This document shows, in pieces, positions 31,721 to 41,006 of a DNA stretch of 64,000 nt. Source of the DNA: SIAJ01 sp963773845 (GTDB lineage Bacteria > Planctomycetota > Planctomycetia > Gemmatales > Gemmataceae); contig CAVZCU010000009.1 in assembly GCA_963773845.1 (NCBI GenBank), positions 620,001 through 684,000 on the forward strand. The letters are read 5' to 3'. Below the pieces are notes generated by a model. The model was not told where the DNA came from. It ran no database searches and saw nothing but the letters and a program-made list of their open reading frames with translations. The position numbers were made by a program, and so were the translations under genes. The number at the start of each line of letters is the position of its first letter. Positions within the stretch are counted from its first letter, which is position 1.

Positions 31721-33604
31721 ATGATGCGATTGATTCGTTGCTCGTGCGCCGCGCTCGTTCTCGGCAGCGCGTCCCTTGCATTCGGCCAGGGCAAGGAAGC
31801 TGTCCTCGCAAGTTACACAAAGTTTGAGTATCGCATCCCGATGCGTGACGGCGTACGGCTCTTCACGTCCGTCTACGTGCCCAAAGATGACTCGAAGACG
31901 TATCCGATCTTGATGACGCGAACGCCCTATAGCGTCTCCCCTTATGGAGTCGACCAGTACAAGGACAATCTCGGTCCGTCGCCCGCGTTTGGAAAAGAAG
32001 GTTACATTTTCGTTTACCAGGACGTTCGCGGACGCTGGATGTCCGAGGGCGAGTTCATCAACATGCGCCCGCATAACCCGACCAAGGGACCGAAAGATTT
32101 CGATGAGAGCACCGACACCTACGACACCATCGACTGGCTCATCAAGCACTTGAAAGGCCACAACGGCAAGGTTGGCCAGTGGGGGATTTCCTACCCGGGC
32201 TTCTACACGGCCGCGGGCATGATTGACGCCCATCCGGCCCTGAAGGCGGCGAGTCCGCAAGCCCCGATCAACGACTGGTTCACGGGCGACGACTTCCACC
32301 ACAACGGCGTGTTGTTCCTGCCACACTGTTTCAACTTCATGGCGAACTTCGGCAAACCGCGTCCGGAACCGACCACCAAGTTCGGCTATCTGCGCTTCGA
32401 TCACGGGACTCCAGACGGGTACGACTTTTTCCTGAAAATGGGCTCGCTCTATAATGCCGACAAAAAGTTCTTGAAAGGCGAGGTTGCCTGGTGGAACGAA
32501 GCAATGAGCCACGGCAGCTACGATGATTTCTGGAAGGCTCGCAACCTGCGCCCGCATTTGAAGAACATCAAGCCCGCGGTGATGACCGTCGGCGGCTGGT
32601 TCGATGCCGAGAATCTCTATGGCGCTCTCCAAACATACAAGAACGTCAAGCAGCAGTCGCCGGAAAACCATGCGAACACAATCGTCATGGGCCCTTGGGT
32701 ACATGGGGGCTGGAACTTTCAGGACGGCGACAAGCTCGGCGATGTCCGCTTCAACGCAAAAACCTCGCACTATTATCGAGAGCACATCGAATTGCCGTTC
32801 TTCGAGCATTACCTGAAAGACAAAGGGAATTGGAATCCGCCCGAAGCTTGGATGTTCGAGACTGGCACCAATGTCTGGCGGAGGTATTCAACGTGGCCGC
32901 CGAAAAACTCGGAGCCGAAGACGCTCACGTTCCAGGCCGGCGGCAAGTTGACGCGAACGCGCCAAGTGGATTTGGTGCAAGGCAACGGCGGCGAGACCTT
33001 CGATGAATTCGTCAGCGACCCCGCCAAGCCGGTGCCATACTACGATCACACCGGCATCGGCATGGCCAAGGAATACATGGACGCGGACCAGCGCTTCGCC
33101 GCTCATCGCCCGGATGTGCTCGTTTACCAGACGGAGCCTTTAACCGAAGATTACACCATCGCCGGACCGGTCGATGTGAAACTCTATGTGAGCACGACCG
33201 GGACCGATGCCGACTGGGTGGTCAAGTTGATCGACGTCTATCCGGACGACTTTTCCGACCCCGATCCGAATCCCAAGGGCGTGAAAATGGGCGGCTACCA
33301 GCAAATGCTGCGTGGCGATATCTTCCGTGGCAAGTTCCGCGACAGTTTCGAAAAGCCGGAGCCATTCGAGCCGGGCAAGCCGGCGCTCGTGAAATTCACG
33401 ATGAACGACACTTGCCATTGCTTCCGCACGGGCCATCGCATCATGGTGCAAGTGCAAAGCACGTGGTTCCCGCTGGCCGACCGCAATCCGCAGACATTTT
33501 GCGACATCTACACCTGCAAAGACTCGGATTTCAAGAAGGCGACCCATCGAGTCTACCGGACATCAGAGATGCCCAGCAGTGTGACGGTGCGGATGGTGAA
33601 GTAG
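31721..33604 (+). CDS. CocE/NonD-type exported alpha/beta hydrolase (X-Pro dipeptidyl peptidase fold)
   Basis: 627 residues from ATG at 31721, with GGAG 10 bases upstream. Signal peptide MMRLIRCSCAALVLGSASLAFGQ. The S15 domain begins YRIPMRDGVRLFTSVYVPKD. The nucleophile is in VGQWGISYPGFYTAAG (GxSYxG, about 156), and the His is probably in MGPWVHGGW. The C-terminal jelly-roll (about 420-620) contains FDEFVSDPAKPVPY, YTIAGPVDVKLYVSTTGTDADWVVKLIDVYPD and FRTGHRIMVQVQSTWFP. The family covers cocaine esterases, glutaryl-7-ACA acylases and X-Pro peptidases; the substrate here is unknown. Export suggests degradation of extracellular amides or esters. Confidence 0.9.
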   Translation: MMRLIRCSCAALVLGSASLAFGQGKEAVLASYTKFEYRIPMRDGVRLFTSVYVPKDDSKTYPILMTRTPYSVSPYGVDQYKDNLGPSPAFGKEGYIFVYQDVRGRWMSEGEFINMRPHNPTKGPKDFDESTDTYDTIDWLIKHLKGHNGKVGQWGISYPGFYTAAGMIDAHPALKAASPQAPINDWFTGDDFHHNGVLFLPHCFNFMANFGKPRPEPTTKFGYLRFDHGTPDGYDFFLKMGSLYNADKKFLKGEVAWWNEAMSHGSYDDFWKARNLRPHLKNIKPAVMTVGGWFDAENLYGALQTYKNVKQQSPENHANTIVMGPWVHGGWNFQDGDKLGDVRFNAKTSHYYREHIELPFFEHYLKDKGNWNPPEAWMFETGTNVWRRYSTWPPKNSEPKTLTFQAGGKLTRTRQVDLVQGNGGETFDEFVSDPAKPVPYYDHTGIGMAKEYMDADQRFAAHRPDVLVYQTEPLTEDYTIAGPVDVKLYVSTTGTDADWVVKLIDVYPDDFSDPDPNPKGVKMGGYQQMLRGDIFRGKFRDSFEKPEPFEPGKPALVKFTMNDTCHCFRTGHRIMVQVQSTWFPLADRNPQTFCDIYTCKDSDFKKATHRVYRTSEMPSSVTVRMVK

Positions 33605-33635
33605 TGGAACCGGTGCGGGGATCCCAAAAGTGTTG

Positions 33636-33696
33636 CTGCGATCAACCAGCGGCGTGCTTCCCGAATGCACGGCGCCGGCGGAATGGTTGATCGCAG
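33636..33696. repeat. 13-bp inverted repeat after the CocE gene
   Basis: CTGCGATCAACCA (33636-33648) is perfectly repeated in inverse at 33684-33696, separated by 35 bases. It lies 32 bases after the stop. The remaining sequence up to 33884 holds no supported gene. Confidence 0.5.
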
Positions 33697-33884
33697 TTTG
33701 GCCCGCGCCTTCGGTACCCGGGGTAATGAAAGTAGAGGAAGTCGCCAGAATTCCGACCGAGCCCACCCAAAGTCGGAAATATGGCGACCTCCTTCGCCAG
33801 GCATGTCAAATCGCGGCTCGCCCTGGCAGCCTGGCGAATCCCGGCCAATGCAAACCGGATTGTTTCAACCGGTGATTGCTTTGG

Positions 33885-34604
33885 CTAAATCAGCGCATTC
33901 TTCAGCGGGTAGAGATCCCAAGCCTTGCTGTATGAGGCCGCGAGTGGACATGGAACCCACTTGCCTTCCATGAGGAAAAGCGGCATGTCTGGAAGAGCAT
34001 CACCCACTGCAATAGGTTCCACGTACGCGGTGGTCTTCGCTCCAACCGAGTAGGAAACACACGTCAGATTCTTATCGCTAGGCAATTCGAACGGCTTTTC
34101 GCCAATTTCATTCCAGATCAACCCGTGAATGCCTTCTGGATCCCGCGGGCCTGCGGGAAAGGGATCGACGATCAGCAAATGAATCCCGGCCTCGAGCAAG
34201 CTAATCGCCTTGTTGACAAACGAGTCGATCGCCAGCTCGCTGTGCTTGTTGCCCGGAGATACGATCTCAATAACAGCGACAACTTCTCCCTCGTGATGAC
34301 GAATCGCCACGCGATTCGCCCGACGGGCAAAATTCGCCAAATCGGACTCGGCGACGAATCGGGTCGGCGGCGGCGCTTCCAAGACAGCGACTCCGCCCGA
34401 TTCCGAATCCGTTGTTCCGAGTCCAAGCGGTCGCTCAAGAGTTAAGACATCAGGCTCGGTGCCAAGGACCCGCTGCTCAGGGAGGGCGACGTATCCTTTG
34501 GGTAGCCCGCCAAAGTTGAGCGCATCGGAAAGAATGTCGATCCACTTGTAGTGGAATACGTGATAAGTCCCAGCTCGGACCCGAGTCCAATCGTGCATCG
34601 GCAT
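33885..34604 (-). CDS. DUF4058 family protein
   Basis: 239 residues. Starts MPMHDWTRVRAGTYHVFHYKWIDILSDALNFGGLPKGYVALPEQRV, a very characteristic opening of DUF4058. The middle part VAIRHHEGEVVAVIEIVSPGNK has the nuclease-like E-x-hydrophobic-S-P motif also found in Uma2/DUF820 proteins, followed by LLEAGIHLLIVDPFPAGPRDPEG. A restriction-endonuclease fold is plausible from this motif. The family is common in Planctomycetes and cyanobacteria; function unknown. It runs in the same direction as the hydrolase gene just upstream. Confidence 0.88.
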   Translation of the reverse strand: MPMHDWTRVRAGTYHVFHYKWIDILSDALNFGGLPKGYVALPEQRVLGTEPDVLTLERPLGLGTTDSESGGVAVLEAPPPTRFVAESDLANFARRANRVAIRHHEGEVVAVIEIVSPGNKHSELAIDSFVNKAISLLEAGIHLLIVDPFPAGPRDPEGIHGLIWNEIGEKPFELPSDKNLTCVSYSVGAKTTAYVEPIAVGDALPDMPLFLMEGKWVPCPLAASYSKAWDLYPLKNALI

Positions 34605-34638
34605 GACGATTCTCCACTCTTCCGTCGATTGTAGCTGA

Positions 34639-35502
34639 TTAATGCCGTATCTGTTGCTTCATCCACGCCAGCAAGTCATCGACAAACGGATGTCCCTCCG
34701 GTTCGAATTCGAGCGTGTGATGCGCTCCGGGATACTCGATTATCGTCTTCTCACAGCGAAACTTGCTAACGTACTTACGCGTCTTGTCATTGTCGATGAT
34801 GCGATCTCGCTCCGCCAGCATCAGTAATGTGGGCACTTTCACCCACCGCCATGCGCGACGCAAATAAATATCAAGCGAATTGCTCTGGAACATCATTCGG
34901 GCCGTTGCCTCGTGCAAGGCGAGCGGATCGTGGCGAAGAAATTCCCGCCAATGCTCGGATTCCGTGAACAGTTCGGGATCATTCAGTGGAATTGGGAACA
35001 TTCGCGTCGGCGCACGTAGGGCACAACGGCCGATCCACAATCGCTGAAAGAAACCGAGCCCGATCTTCGGAAAGAAGCCCGGACAGAGCAGGGCCAGCGC
35101 ATCGACCAGGCCGGGATGGCGATATTGGAAACCGACGCCGAGTTTAGCCCCCCAGGAGATGGCGACCATTATCCGTGTCTTGTCTGTCGGCAAACTCGAA
35201 ATGAACTCGGCGATGGCATCAAGCGCTCGACGAAAGCTGGGAAGGTCCCCGCGCTTCTCCTGATTCAAGCCGCAACCGCGACGCTCGAGAAAGAAGACTT
35301 CATAGCCGGCCGCCGCAATCTGGGAACACGATCGGGGGTACCATCCGCCGTGACTCTGGATGCCGTGCAAGAGAATGACTCGGGCGATCGGCTCCGCCGG
35401 CGGGGCGAATCGGCGATAGAGCCAGCAATAGCCATCCGACGCAGTGGTTGTGTGCAGGGTCGGTTTTCCCGGTTCGTCGAGAGTCTGGATCGCGTTAGCC
35501 AA
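34639..35502 (-). CDS. alpha/beta hydrolase (monoacylglycerol-lipase-like)
   Basis: 287 residues. IARVILLHGIQSHGGWYPRSCSQIAAAGYEVFFLERRGCGLN (about 39-80) carries the oxyanion HG motif and the strand-turn of the serine aminopeptidase S33 group. The nucleophile is Ser in VAISWGAKLG (about 113-122), where the first Gly of GxSxG is Ala. The Asp is in MLAERDRIIDN and His in PGAHHTLEF (near the end). The gene overlaps the start of the previous frame of the epimerase by 8 bases, so both are coupled. Substrate unknown. Confidence 0.8.
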   Translation of the reverse strand: MANAIQTLDEPGKPTLHTTTASDGYCWLYRRFAPPAEPIARVILLHGIQSHGGWYPRSCSQIAAAGYEVFFLERRGCGLNQEKRGDLPSFRRALDAIAEFISSLPTDKTRIMVAISWGAKLGVGFQYRHPGLVDALALLCPGFFPKIGLGFFQRLWIGRCALRAPTRMFPIPLNDPELFTESEHWREFLRHDPLALHEATARMMFQSNSLDIYLRRAWRWVKVPTLLMLAERDRIIDNDKTRKYVSKFRCEKTIIEYPGAHHTLEFEPEGHPFVDDLLAWMKQQIRH

Positions 35503-36667
35503 TCAGCGTCTCCTTGCGGAGTGCAAGCCGTTCGACCTGTTCTTGCTGAATGCCGATGCCCAGGCCGGTGCGCACAATCGCCGGCGCCCAGCCGCCCCAG
35601 CCGAAGGTGATGTCTTCATCGCCCAAGGGATATTGCACCAGATGCCGATCGAAAGATCCTTCGACGGCTTGTAATTCCTTGACGCTCGTGGCGAACTGCC
35701 GGCCCGCCGCGGAGAGAATGGCCGTCTCGCCGACCTGACAGCCGAGTTGACAGCCGAGCCCGTGGGTCGTCGCGAACTGGGCGAGCCGCAGCGATGGAAT
35801 GAAGCCGCCGCATTTGGACAGCCGCAGGTTGAATAGATCGCACAACCCATCGCGAGCCGCTCGTTCCGCGTCGGCCATGCCGCACAGCGATTCGTCCAGC
35901 ATGATCGGCGCATTTACCTGCTTGCGAATTTCCGCTAGCCGATCGATCTCTTCGTGCGGCACCGGTTGCTCGACCGACGCGATCGCGTAGGGCTCCAGTT
36001 CGCGTATCTTCTCGGCAGCGATCGCTGCCGGCCAGGCCTCGTTCGCATCGATGCGAATCTCGACGCTCTTACCGACCCGGCCGCGAATCAGGCGCAAGCG
36101 ATAGGCGTCGTCGTGCCCTTCCATGCCCACCTTGACTTTGAGGTGCTTGACTCCAAAGATGCGCCACCGCCAGGAGGCCATCCGAAGCTTGACCCCCTTG
36201 CGAGCCGATGTAATCGCGCCGCTGTACTGCACGCGCTCACGAAACTGATAGCGCTCCGGGGCAAGATATTTAGTGACGTTGCATATCGGCTCGCCGAACG
36301 CCCGCCCGAAGGCGCCGAGCAGGGCGATCTCGACGGCGCATTGCGCCGCATTTCCCTGGATGCCACGCGTATCGCCGGGGACGGCGCTGGGCTTGAACGC
36401 TTCGACAATCCGCAAGGCGCCAGCGAAATCGCGGCAATCGGTCAGTTGCGTTTTCCAATCGGTTGACTTGAGCAGATCGAAAGCGCTATCGGCCGATTCG
36501 CCGGTGACATATTCGCGTGGCACTCCCTCGCCCCAGCCGACGCTGCCATCGTTTAAGCGCACGCGGACGAGTACATTGTCCGTCTCGGTGCGTGTATGCG
36601 AAGCATGCTTGATCCGCTTCTTGAGCGGAATGCGCACGACATAGGCCGTCAGTTCAGATACGTGCAT
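35495..36667 (-). CDS. enolase-superfamily epimerase/cycloisomerase (dipeptide-epimerase-like)
   Basis: 390 residues. The capping domain is MHVSELTAYVVRIPLKKRIKHAS...GWGEGVPREYVTGE. The barrel has the KxK pair in KHLKVKVG (about 173-180), then metal ligands in RIDANEAW (about 205), SVEQPVPHEE (about 232) and MLDESLCG (about 256), and the opposite-face Lys in LRLSKCGG. This is the MLE subgroup pattern; L-Ala-D/L-Glu epimerase or muconate-cycloisomerase chemistry is possible. It is coupled to an alpha/beta hydrolase, which could act in the same degradation path. Dipeptide epimerase would fit the dipeptidase and D-glutamate genes elsewhere, but that is speculation. Confidence 0.83.
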   Translation of the reverse strand: MHVSELTAYVVRIPLKKRIKHASHTRTETDNVLVRVRLNDGSVGWGEGVPREYVTGESADSAFDLLKSTDWKTQLTDCRDFAGALRIVEAFKPSAVPGDTRGIQGNAAQCAVEIALLGAFGRAFGEPICNVTKYLAPERYQFRERVQYSGAITSARKGVKLRMASWRWRIFGVKHLKVKVGMEGHDDAYRLRLIRGRVGKSVEIRIDANEAWPAAIAAEKIRELEPYAIASVEQPVPHEEIDRLAEIRKQVNAPIMLDESLCGMADAERAARDGLCDLFNLRLSKCGGFIPSLRLAQFATTHGLGCQLGCQVGETAILSAAGRQFATSVKELQAVEGSFDRHLVQYPLGDEDITFGWGGWAPAIVRTGLGIGIQQEQVERLALRKETLIG

Positions 36668-36896
36668 GGGGGGAAGTGTACGAGTTGGGGCGACTCGATT
36701 CTCTTTCCCTATTGAAAGGATGGCATCGCCCCCTCACGTCTGTACCCGGAGCAGGGGGCAATGAAAAGAGGGCCCGCTTCTGCTTCAACTCGACCTCTTG
36801 CGTCGAGTCGGTTTCGCTCAGGTCGATGTCCTGCACAAGAACGTCTGCTTTGCGGCCTTCGGCGGGGTGAAAGGCTGACGCTCGGACATCGACCAC

Positions 36897-37370
36897 TTAC
36901 CGCAACACGAGGACGACTTCTTCGCACTCGGGGAATCGCTCTGTGGCCGGCGCGTGGCGAATCTCCTCGACGACGAAGCCGCATTTCTCGAGTACCCGAA
37001 TCGATGCTCCATTTCCGGTCGCCGCGACGCCGACCAGCGGGCGTTGCGTGAATTCTTGAAGGAACAGGCGGAGAGCCCGACTGGCGATTCCTTTACCCCA
37101 GCATGCCCGGTCGATCCAGTAGCCGACGTGATCCTGGCCATCCATTGGGAAGCAAGAAATGGACCCGACAATCGCCTCGCCGACGAGAATGGCATGGGCG
37201 ATGGTCGCCGGGTCGTCCAGCAACTTCGCCCAATGGGCATAGAACGCTTCTTCAGTTCGCGGGATCGTGGCCGCCATGCGGTTCGATTCCGGGTCGAGCT
37301 GCATGGCATAGATTCGCGGCAGGTCGCCCCGCTGAACCGGACGAAGCCAAACGCTCTCGTCTTCAGTCAC
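36897..37370 (-). CDS. GNAT-family N-acetyltransferase (RimJ/RimL-like)
   Basis: 157 residues from GTG at 37370, which overlaps the stop of the ACT gene as GTGA. The sequence VWLRPVQRGDLPRIYAMQLDPESNRMAA, HVGYWIDRACWGKGIASRALRLFLQEFTQRPL (acetyl-CoA binding GKGIASRA, about 90-97) and NGASIRVLEKCGFVVEEI (about 120-137) is the standard RimJ/RimL type. The acceptor is unknown. The pairing with an ACT protein on one mRNA is recurrent in bacteria, from memory. Confidence 0.85.
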   Translation of the reverse strand: MTEDESVWLRPVQRGDLPRIYAMQLDPESNRMAATIPRTEEAFYAHWAKLLDDPATIAHAILVGEAIVGSISCFPMDGQDHVGYWIDRACWGKGIASRALRLFLQEFTQRPLVGVAATGNGASIRVLEKCGFVVEEIRHAPATERFPECEEVVLVLR

Positions 37371-37843
37371 GGCAACACTCCCTCGACCGAATGGCCGGCA
37401 CTTCGCAACGCGGCAATCGCTGTCTGGAAGTCGGCCTCTTTGAAGAACAGATAATCGGTGTCGAACGTCGAGATTGCGAAGACGCCAACCCCCGCGGCCG
37501 CCACCGCTCCGGTGAGCGAGGCGAGCACGCCGACGAGCGAGAACGGCATCGCCCCCGCGACCCGCAGGCATCGCCAACCGACTTCGGCCACCATCCCAGA
37601 GGGAACCAAGTCGTGCCGACACACCACCGACAACTCATCACAAGTCCGGGTGACGCTGAACACCTCGCCCGCCGTCGCCCACCCAGGAACTGCCGAGTCG
37701 GCCGGTAGCTTGCAAACAGCAAACTGCCCGGCCACCGCGAGCAGAGTGAGCCGCGGGCCGGCAAGCCCGGTTTGGCCCGGTGCAAGAATAGAGCCGTGAT
37801 TAGCCGACGACATTCCGATCGATCGTTCTCGTTCATTTTCCAT
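37367..37843 (-). CDS. ACT-domain protein
   Basis: 158 residues; ATG at 37843, with ATG at 37813 as alternative. The core LTLLAVAGQFAVCKLPADSAVPGWATAGEVFSVTRTCDELSVVCRHDLVP is the N-terminal part of the CASTOR-like ACT family, followed by GWRCLRVAGAMPFSLVGVLASLTGAVAAAGVGVFAISTFDTDYLFFKEADFQTAIAALRSAGHSV, a second ACT-type unit. These proteins are thought to sense amino acids. It is coupled to the GNAT gene by GTGA. Its 5' end touches the oppositely oriented remnant at 37842. Confidence 0.83.
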   Translation of the reverse strand: MENERERSIGMSSANHGSILAPGQTGLAGPRLTLLAVAGQFAVCKLPADSAVPGWATAGEVFSVTRTCDELSVVCRHDLVPSGMVAEVGWRCLRVAGAMPFSLVGVLASLTGAVAAAGVGVFAISTFDTDYLFFKEADFQTAIAALRSAGHSVEGVLP

Positions 37844-38322
37844 GAGAGAAACAAATGGGTCGAAGCGAATGGCAATTCCATCCTATCCGCTGATAAGGGA
37901 GCGTTTGCGGTTTACGCATGGGAAGCGGAAACGAGCCGCGTTCTTCACGTTTCAGGACCTCATCCAAAAACGTATGCGCGGATACTCCGCGAGCGAGACG
38001 GAGCAGTGGAATGTTCGCAAGGTCCCGCTCGTTGGCCTGACGAAGAACCCGAAGCCCGTGGTCTACGATGCCGACGAAGGTGCCGGGAATGAAGGGTGTC
38101 AAGGACATCCCAACCCGCGAGCTGGATGCTTCGAGAAGCGAGGCCCTGGAAGCGTTGCAGTCCGGCGACAATTTGAAAGTCGAACGCCACGGCGCCGAGA
38201 TGCGCGTGCTGGGCCCAATCTACGCCGGCAAACAATGCCTGGCCTCCCACGACAAACCCGGCGAGATGCTCGGCGCGTTCACCTACGCTCTCGGACGGGA
38301 GTTGGTGAAGAAGGCGAAGTAG
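37842..38322 (+). pseudogene. planctomycete haem-motif protein, frame-broken and motif-degraded
   Basis: Two frames joined by an extra base near 38075-38080 give FFTFQDLIQKRMRGYSASETEQWNVRKVPLVGLTKNPKPVVYDAD then VPGMKGVKDIPTRELDASRSEALEAL and MRVLGPIYAGKQCLASHDKPGEMLGAFTYALGREL. This matches a planctomycete family that normally has CxxCH before the xGELLGAFSY motif. Here the second Cys is Ser (CLASH), so haem cannot be bound in the usual way. The N-terminus has no clear start. With both a frame break and a lost ligand it may be a real pseudogene, although the conserved tail suggests only recent change. Confidence 0.5.
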
Positions 38323-38600
38323 TTTCGAGGGGCGTTGGCACTGAGGGCACGCAGAGACGGAGTTCATTTTTGCATATCACTGCGTCCCTTTTGGCCTCTC
38401 CGGCCGGATCCTCTCTTGGACTTTAGCCGCCCCTCGTCGAAAAGGAACTCAAGACGAGGCGGCACTCGCCAATAAAATGGTCGCTGACTCCCAATAGTGC
38501 GCTTTGCTCCGTTCGCAGGTTAAGGTCCGATCCCGGACTGGGCACGACCAGTAGGGCACTCGCCTCTTTGACGATCATTGTGCGCGCCCCAATGTGCTAG

Positions 38601-39643
38601 ATGGCGACCAGTATGTCCATTACTCGAATTGTGCGCGGATCATGGTGGTTCCGCGAACCTGCCTTGCTTGAACTCGATCAGATCATCCAAACGGAGTGCG
38701 ACGCCATCGAAGACTCGTCGCGCCAGGAATGCGCAAAGAAATGCGACGCGCCGTCAAGACCTTGAAGAACTCTGAGGACTACAAGGCTCAATCTGACGAA
38801 GCGAAACAGACTTCAATTGGAGAAGCAAAGGCCGGCATCAAGAAAAAATTCGCACCCGACAGGGGCGTCAGAGTTATTGTTGAAAGTAACGACGGGAAGA
38901 AAGCTGCCGGAGAGTCGTTCAAGGAGTTGATTGACCGGCAACATATGAAGGACATCACGCCGGATTCGGTGAGGGTTGCTATTAAGGTCTGCGGTCTCGT
39001 CATCGGGATTGAGTTTCCCTCTTCGGACTCCTCCGGGTTTTCACTCTCGTCTCCCAGAACTAAGTCGAGCTTTCTTGCGATACTTGTTGGTCCGCGCGAT
39101 GCGACTTCCAATTCGGAGCAACAGGCAGGCCATTTTGTGGACAGGGTAGCTGCCTGGGCCGACCAATACAAACAAAGCCGAGTTCAGCAGGTTTGGAACC
39201 GACTGACGCCGCTTCAATGGTATGTATTGCCGTTCGTGTACTTAATTCTGACGGCGTTGTTTCCCAAGAAAGATGGACTCGATCAGGTCCATGCCGAGGC
39301 GCGTGCCATACTTGCCGAGGGCGTGAATGACGCGAATCAACACCGGGCTACCGAGGTGCTGCTGCGGCTGGTGGCAAAAGAACCGAACACAGAGGTGGGG
39401 TTAAATGTAAACGGGATAGTCGGTTGGTCGTTATTTGGAATCTGCGTTCTTGTCTGCATCTTCTTGTCGTTCCCGCCGAGAAACCGAATCGCCATCGGCA
39501 AAGGAGTAGCCGCAATCAAGGGGCGAGATCGCTTCTATCGCTACACGTACTACCCGATCAGACTATTGGTGTTTGGGGCAATTCCGGTTGCCATTCTTGG
39601 CAATCTGGCGACCGACTTGATTAAGCGGTTGTTCGGATTCTGA
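38601..39643 (+). CDS. hypothetical membrane protein (one frame break near the start)
   Basis: About 347 residues. The ATG at 38601 (or 38613, MSITRIVRGSWWFREPALLELDQIIQTECDAIE) lies in one frame; after a missing base near 38740 the remainder continues EMRRAVKTLKNSEDYKAQSDEAKQ in the next. The middle part has a charged region, then VRVAIKVCGLVIGIEFPS. Helices at LTPLQWYVLPFVYLILTALF, GIVGWSLFGICVLVCIFLSF and YPIRLLVFGAIPVAILGNLATDLIKRLF are probable membrane segments. I do not recognise the family. The last 80 bases overlap the convergent minus-strand gene. Confidence 0.55.
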
Positions 39644-39976
39644 CGGCAGACGAGTCGGCACGCCTCGGCGCTCCGCCCTGTCACCCCCGACGCTCGGTCT
39701 ACTCATCTCGTAACCTTCCGTTTCGCAAATCTCCCTGGGAAAACCTGCGCGGCGAGTGCGGCGACTGCAGTCGCCCCTTCGCTTCTTCTCCTTGCCTTGA
39801 TCGACCACCTTCTGGAAATACTCGTATTCCTCGTCCGTGACCTCCGGCGTGTACGGCGGCGGGTCCAGGTCCGGCAGGTCGGGGAAGAAGTGCTTCTCGC
39901 GGCTGCGCAGCCAGTCGCGGAACGGCTTGTGCGGACGGCCCTCGCCGTCGCGCTTCAGCCGGCCGTCGTCGCCCAT
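39563..39976 (-). CDS. small hydrophilic hypothetical protein with a PYTPEVTDEEYxYF motif
   Basis: 137 residues from the Met at 39976. The first half, MGDDGRLKRDGEGRPHKPFRDWLRSREKHFFPDLPDLDPPPYTPEVTDEEYEYFQKVVDQGKEKKRR, looks like real protein. The second half is Arg-rich low-quality sequence that overlaps the convergent membrane protein, so a frame error after KEKKRRG is possible. The motif YTPExTDEEYxxxQxVVDQGKEKKRR recurs in a 50-residue frame at 41007-41159. No function is known. The two homologous genes bracket the GYF-domain and 89-residue genes. Confidence 0.45.
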   Translation of the reverse strand: MGDDGRLKRDGEGRPHKPFRDWLRSREKHFFPDLPDLDPPPYTPEVTDEEYEYFQKVVDQGKEKKRRGDCSRRTRRAGFPREICETEGYEMSRPSVGGDRAERRGVPTRLPSESEQPLNQVGRQIAKNGNRNCPKHQ

Positions 39977-40208
39977 CTGCGAATAATTGATTGAACTCTT
40001 ACACAAATGACGATGAGTCCAGTAGAATGATCGTTTGGCCACTTTCATTTCCTGACCCACAACGGGTCACCAAATCAAACTGACCATTAGCTGTCTCGGG
40101 AATCGTGTGACGCACCGTCTCGCGATGAACGATTTCGGCTTGCTGGCATAGCGGTTGCGCTATCGCCATCGAAGCGGTTTATCCGATCCAGTGCTTTCAG
40201 GAGTCATC

Positions 40209-40685
40209 ATGACCAGCCAATGGTACTACGGCCGCGAATCGGAGATCAGTGGTCCAGTTACCGACCGGGAACTCTTCGACCTCGCGGCCCGCGGCGAGAT
40301 CGATCCCAACGACACCATTTGGCGAAACGACATCGAAGCGGGCGTCCGAGCGAGCAATGTCAAGTACCTGTTTCCCGTTGCCGACGTGCCGGTCCCTGTC
40401 GCGCTCAACGAAGTTCCTGAAGTTCCCAAGGCGGCGGAGCCCGTGCCGAAGACGCCGGTCCCAGCGCCGGCTGCTGCGAAAAGCGGTCGAGCAACGGCTG
40501 GGAAGGGCGCCCTCATCCTGAGCCAGGACGGCAAGACGGTCAAGTTTAAGGGGAAGTGCACGACGTGTGGCCGCGAGGAATCGAGCTACAAGTCGATCCC
40601 CATTCCACGCGGTACGACGCGGGCGGGGTTTTTCTGTACCAAGTGCCGAAAACGCAGAGACGTGGAGATTCACGGCATCGTTTGA
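40209..40685 (+). CDS. GYF_2 (DUF4339) plus zinc-ribbon protein
   Basis: 158 residues from ATG at 40209. Residues 1-55 (QWYYGRESEISGPVTDRELFDLAARGEIDPNDTIWRND) are a GYF_2/DUF4339 domain, a small protein-interaction module. A Pro/Ala-rich linker (VPVPVALNEVPEVPKAAEPVPKTPVPAPAA) leads to a zinc ribbon CTTCGREES...FFCTKCRKRR with two CxxC pairs (about 120-150). Cytoplasmic adaptor role is probable; partner unknown. Planctomycetes have many such GYF_2 proteins. The following 89-residue gene is only 23 bases downstream and may be in the same operon. Confidence 0.75.
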   Translation: MTSQWYYGRESEISGPVTDRELFDLAARGEIDPNDTIWRNDIEAGVRASNVKYLFPVADVPVPVALNEVPEVPKAAEPVPKTPVPAPAAAKSGRATAGKGALILSQDGKTVKFKGKCTTCGREESSYKSIPIPRGTTRAGFFCTKCRKRRDVEIHGIV

Positions 40686-40708
40686 TTCGTTCCATTGAGG
40701 GGACTCTC

Positions 40709-40978
40709 ATGATAGCACCGATTTGGGAAGGCGATTGCGTGCGCCATGCGGCTGACAAGTTCGTTGGCGTACACGCAGGATTCACGCGGCTCGCGGGACT
40801 CATGGAGCGCGCCGGCGACATGCGGGGCGTCCGCGTGCAACTGCCGGACGGCTCGATCCGGATTGCATCCGAGCGCAATCTCGAGAAAGTCGAACACGAA
40901 GACTTCAGGCGCTACGCCGCAACTCTTGGAATCGAAGTGAAAAGCCGGAAGCCGCCGAGTGCGCCCAAACGCGGCTGA
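40709..40978 (+). CDS. 89-residue hypothetical protein (KOW-like)
   Basis: ATG at 40709 with GAGGGGA upstream. MIAPIWEGDCVRHAADKFVGVHAGFTRLAGLMERAGDMRGVRVQLPDGSIRIASERNLEKVEHEDFRRYAATLG. The pattern of GDxVRHxxxKFVGxVxGxT and VRVQLPDGSIRIASERNLEKV resembles small KOW/SH3-like proteins, with positive charge at the C-terminal end (KSRKPPSAPKRG). Nucleic acid or protein binding is a guess. Same strand and close to the GYF_2 gene. Confidence 0.55.
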   Translation: MIAPIWEGDCVRHAADKFVGVHAGFTRLAGLMERAGDMRGVRVQLPDGSIRIASERNLEKVEHEDFRRYAATLGIEVKSRKPPSAPKRG

Positions 40979-41006
40979 TTCGAGCGGAAACGGGCGGGCG
41001 ATCGGT

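Noticed and set aside
31511..32809. A 432-codon minus-strand frame opposite the CocE-type hydrolase.
   Set aside because: Antisense shadow; the hydrolase on the plus strand has signal peptide and catalytic motifs.
36654..36896. An 80-codon GTG-started frame between the epimerase and the GNAT gene.
   Set aside because: Low-complexity polar sequence without a ribosome site; it only fills the gap.
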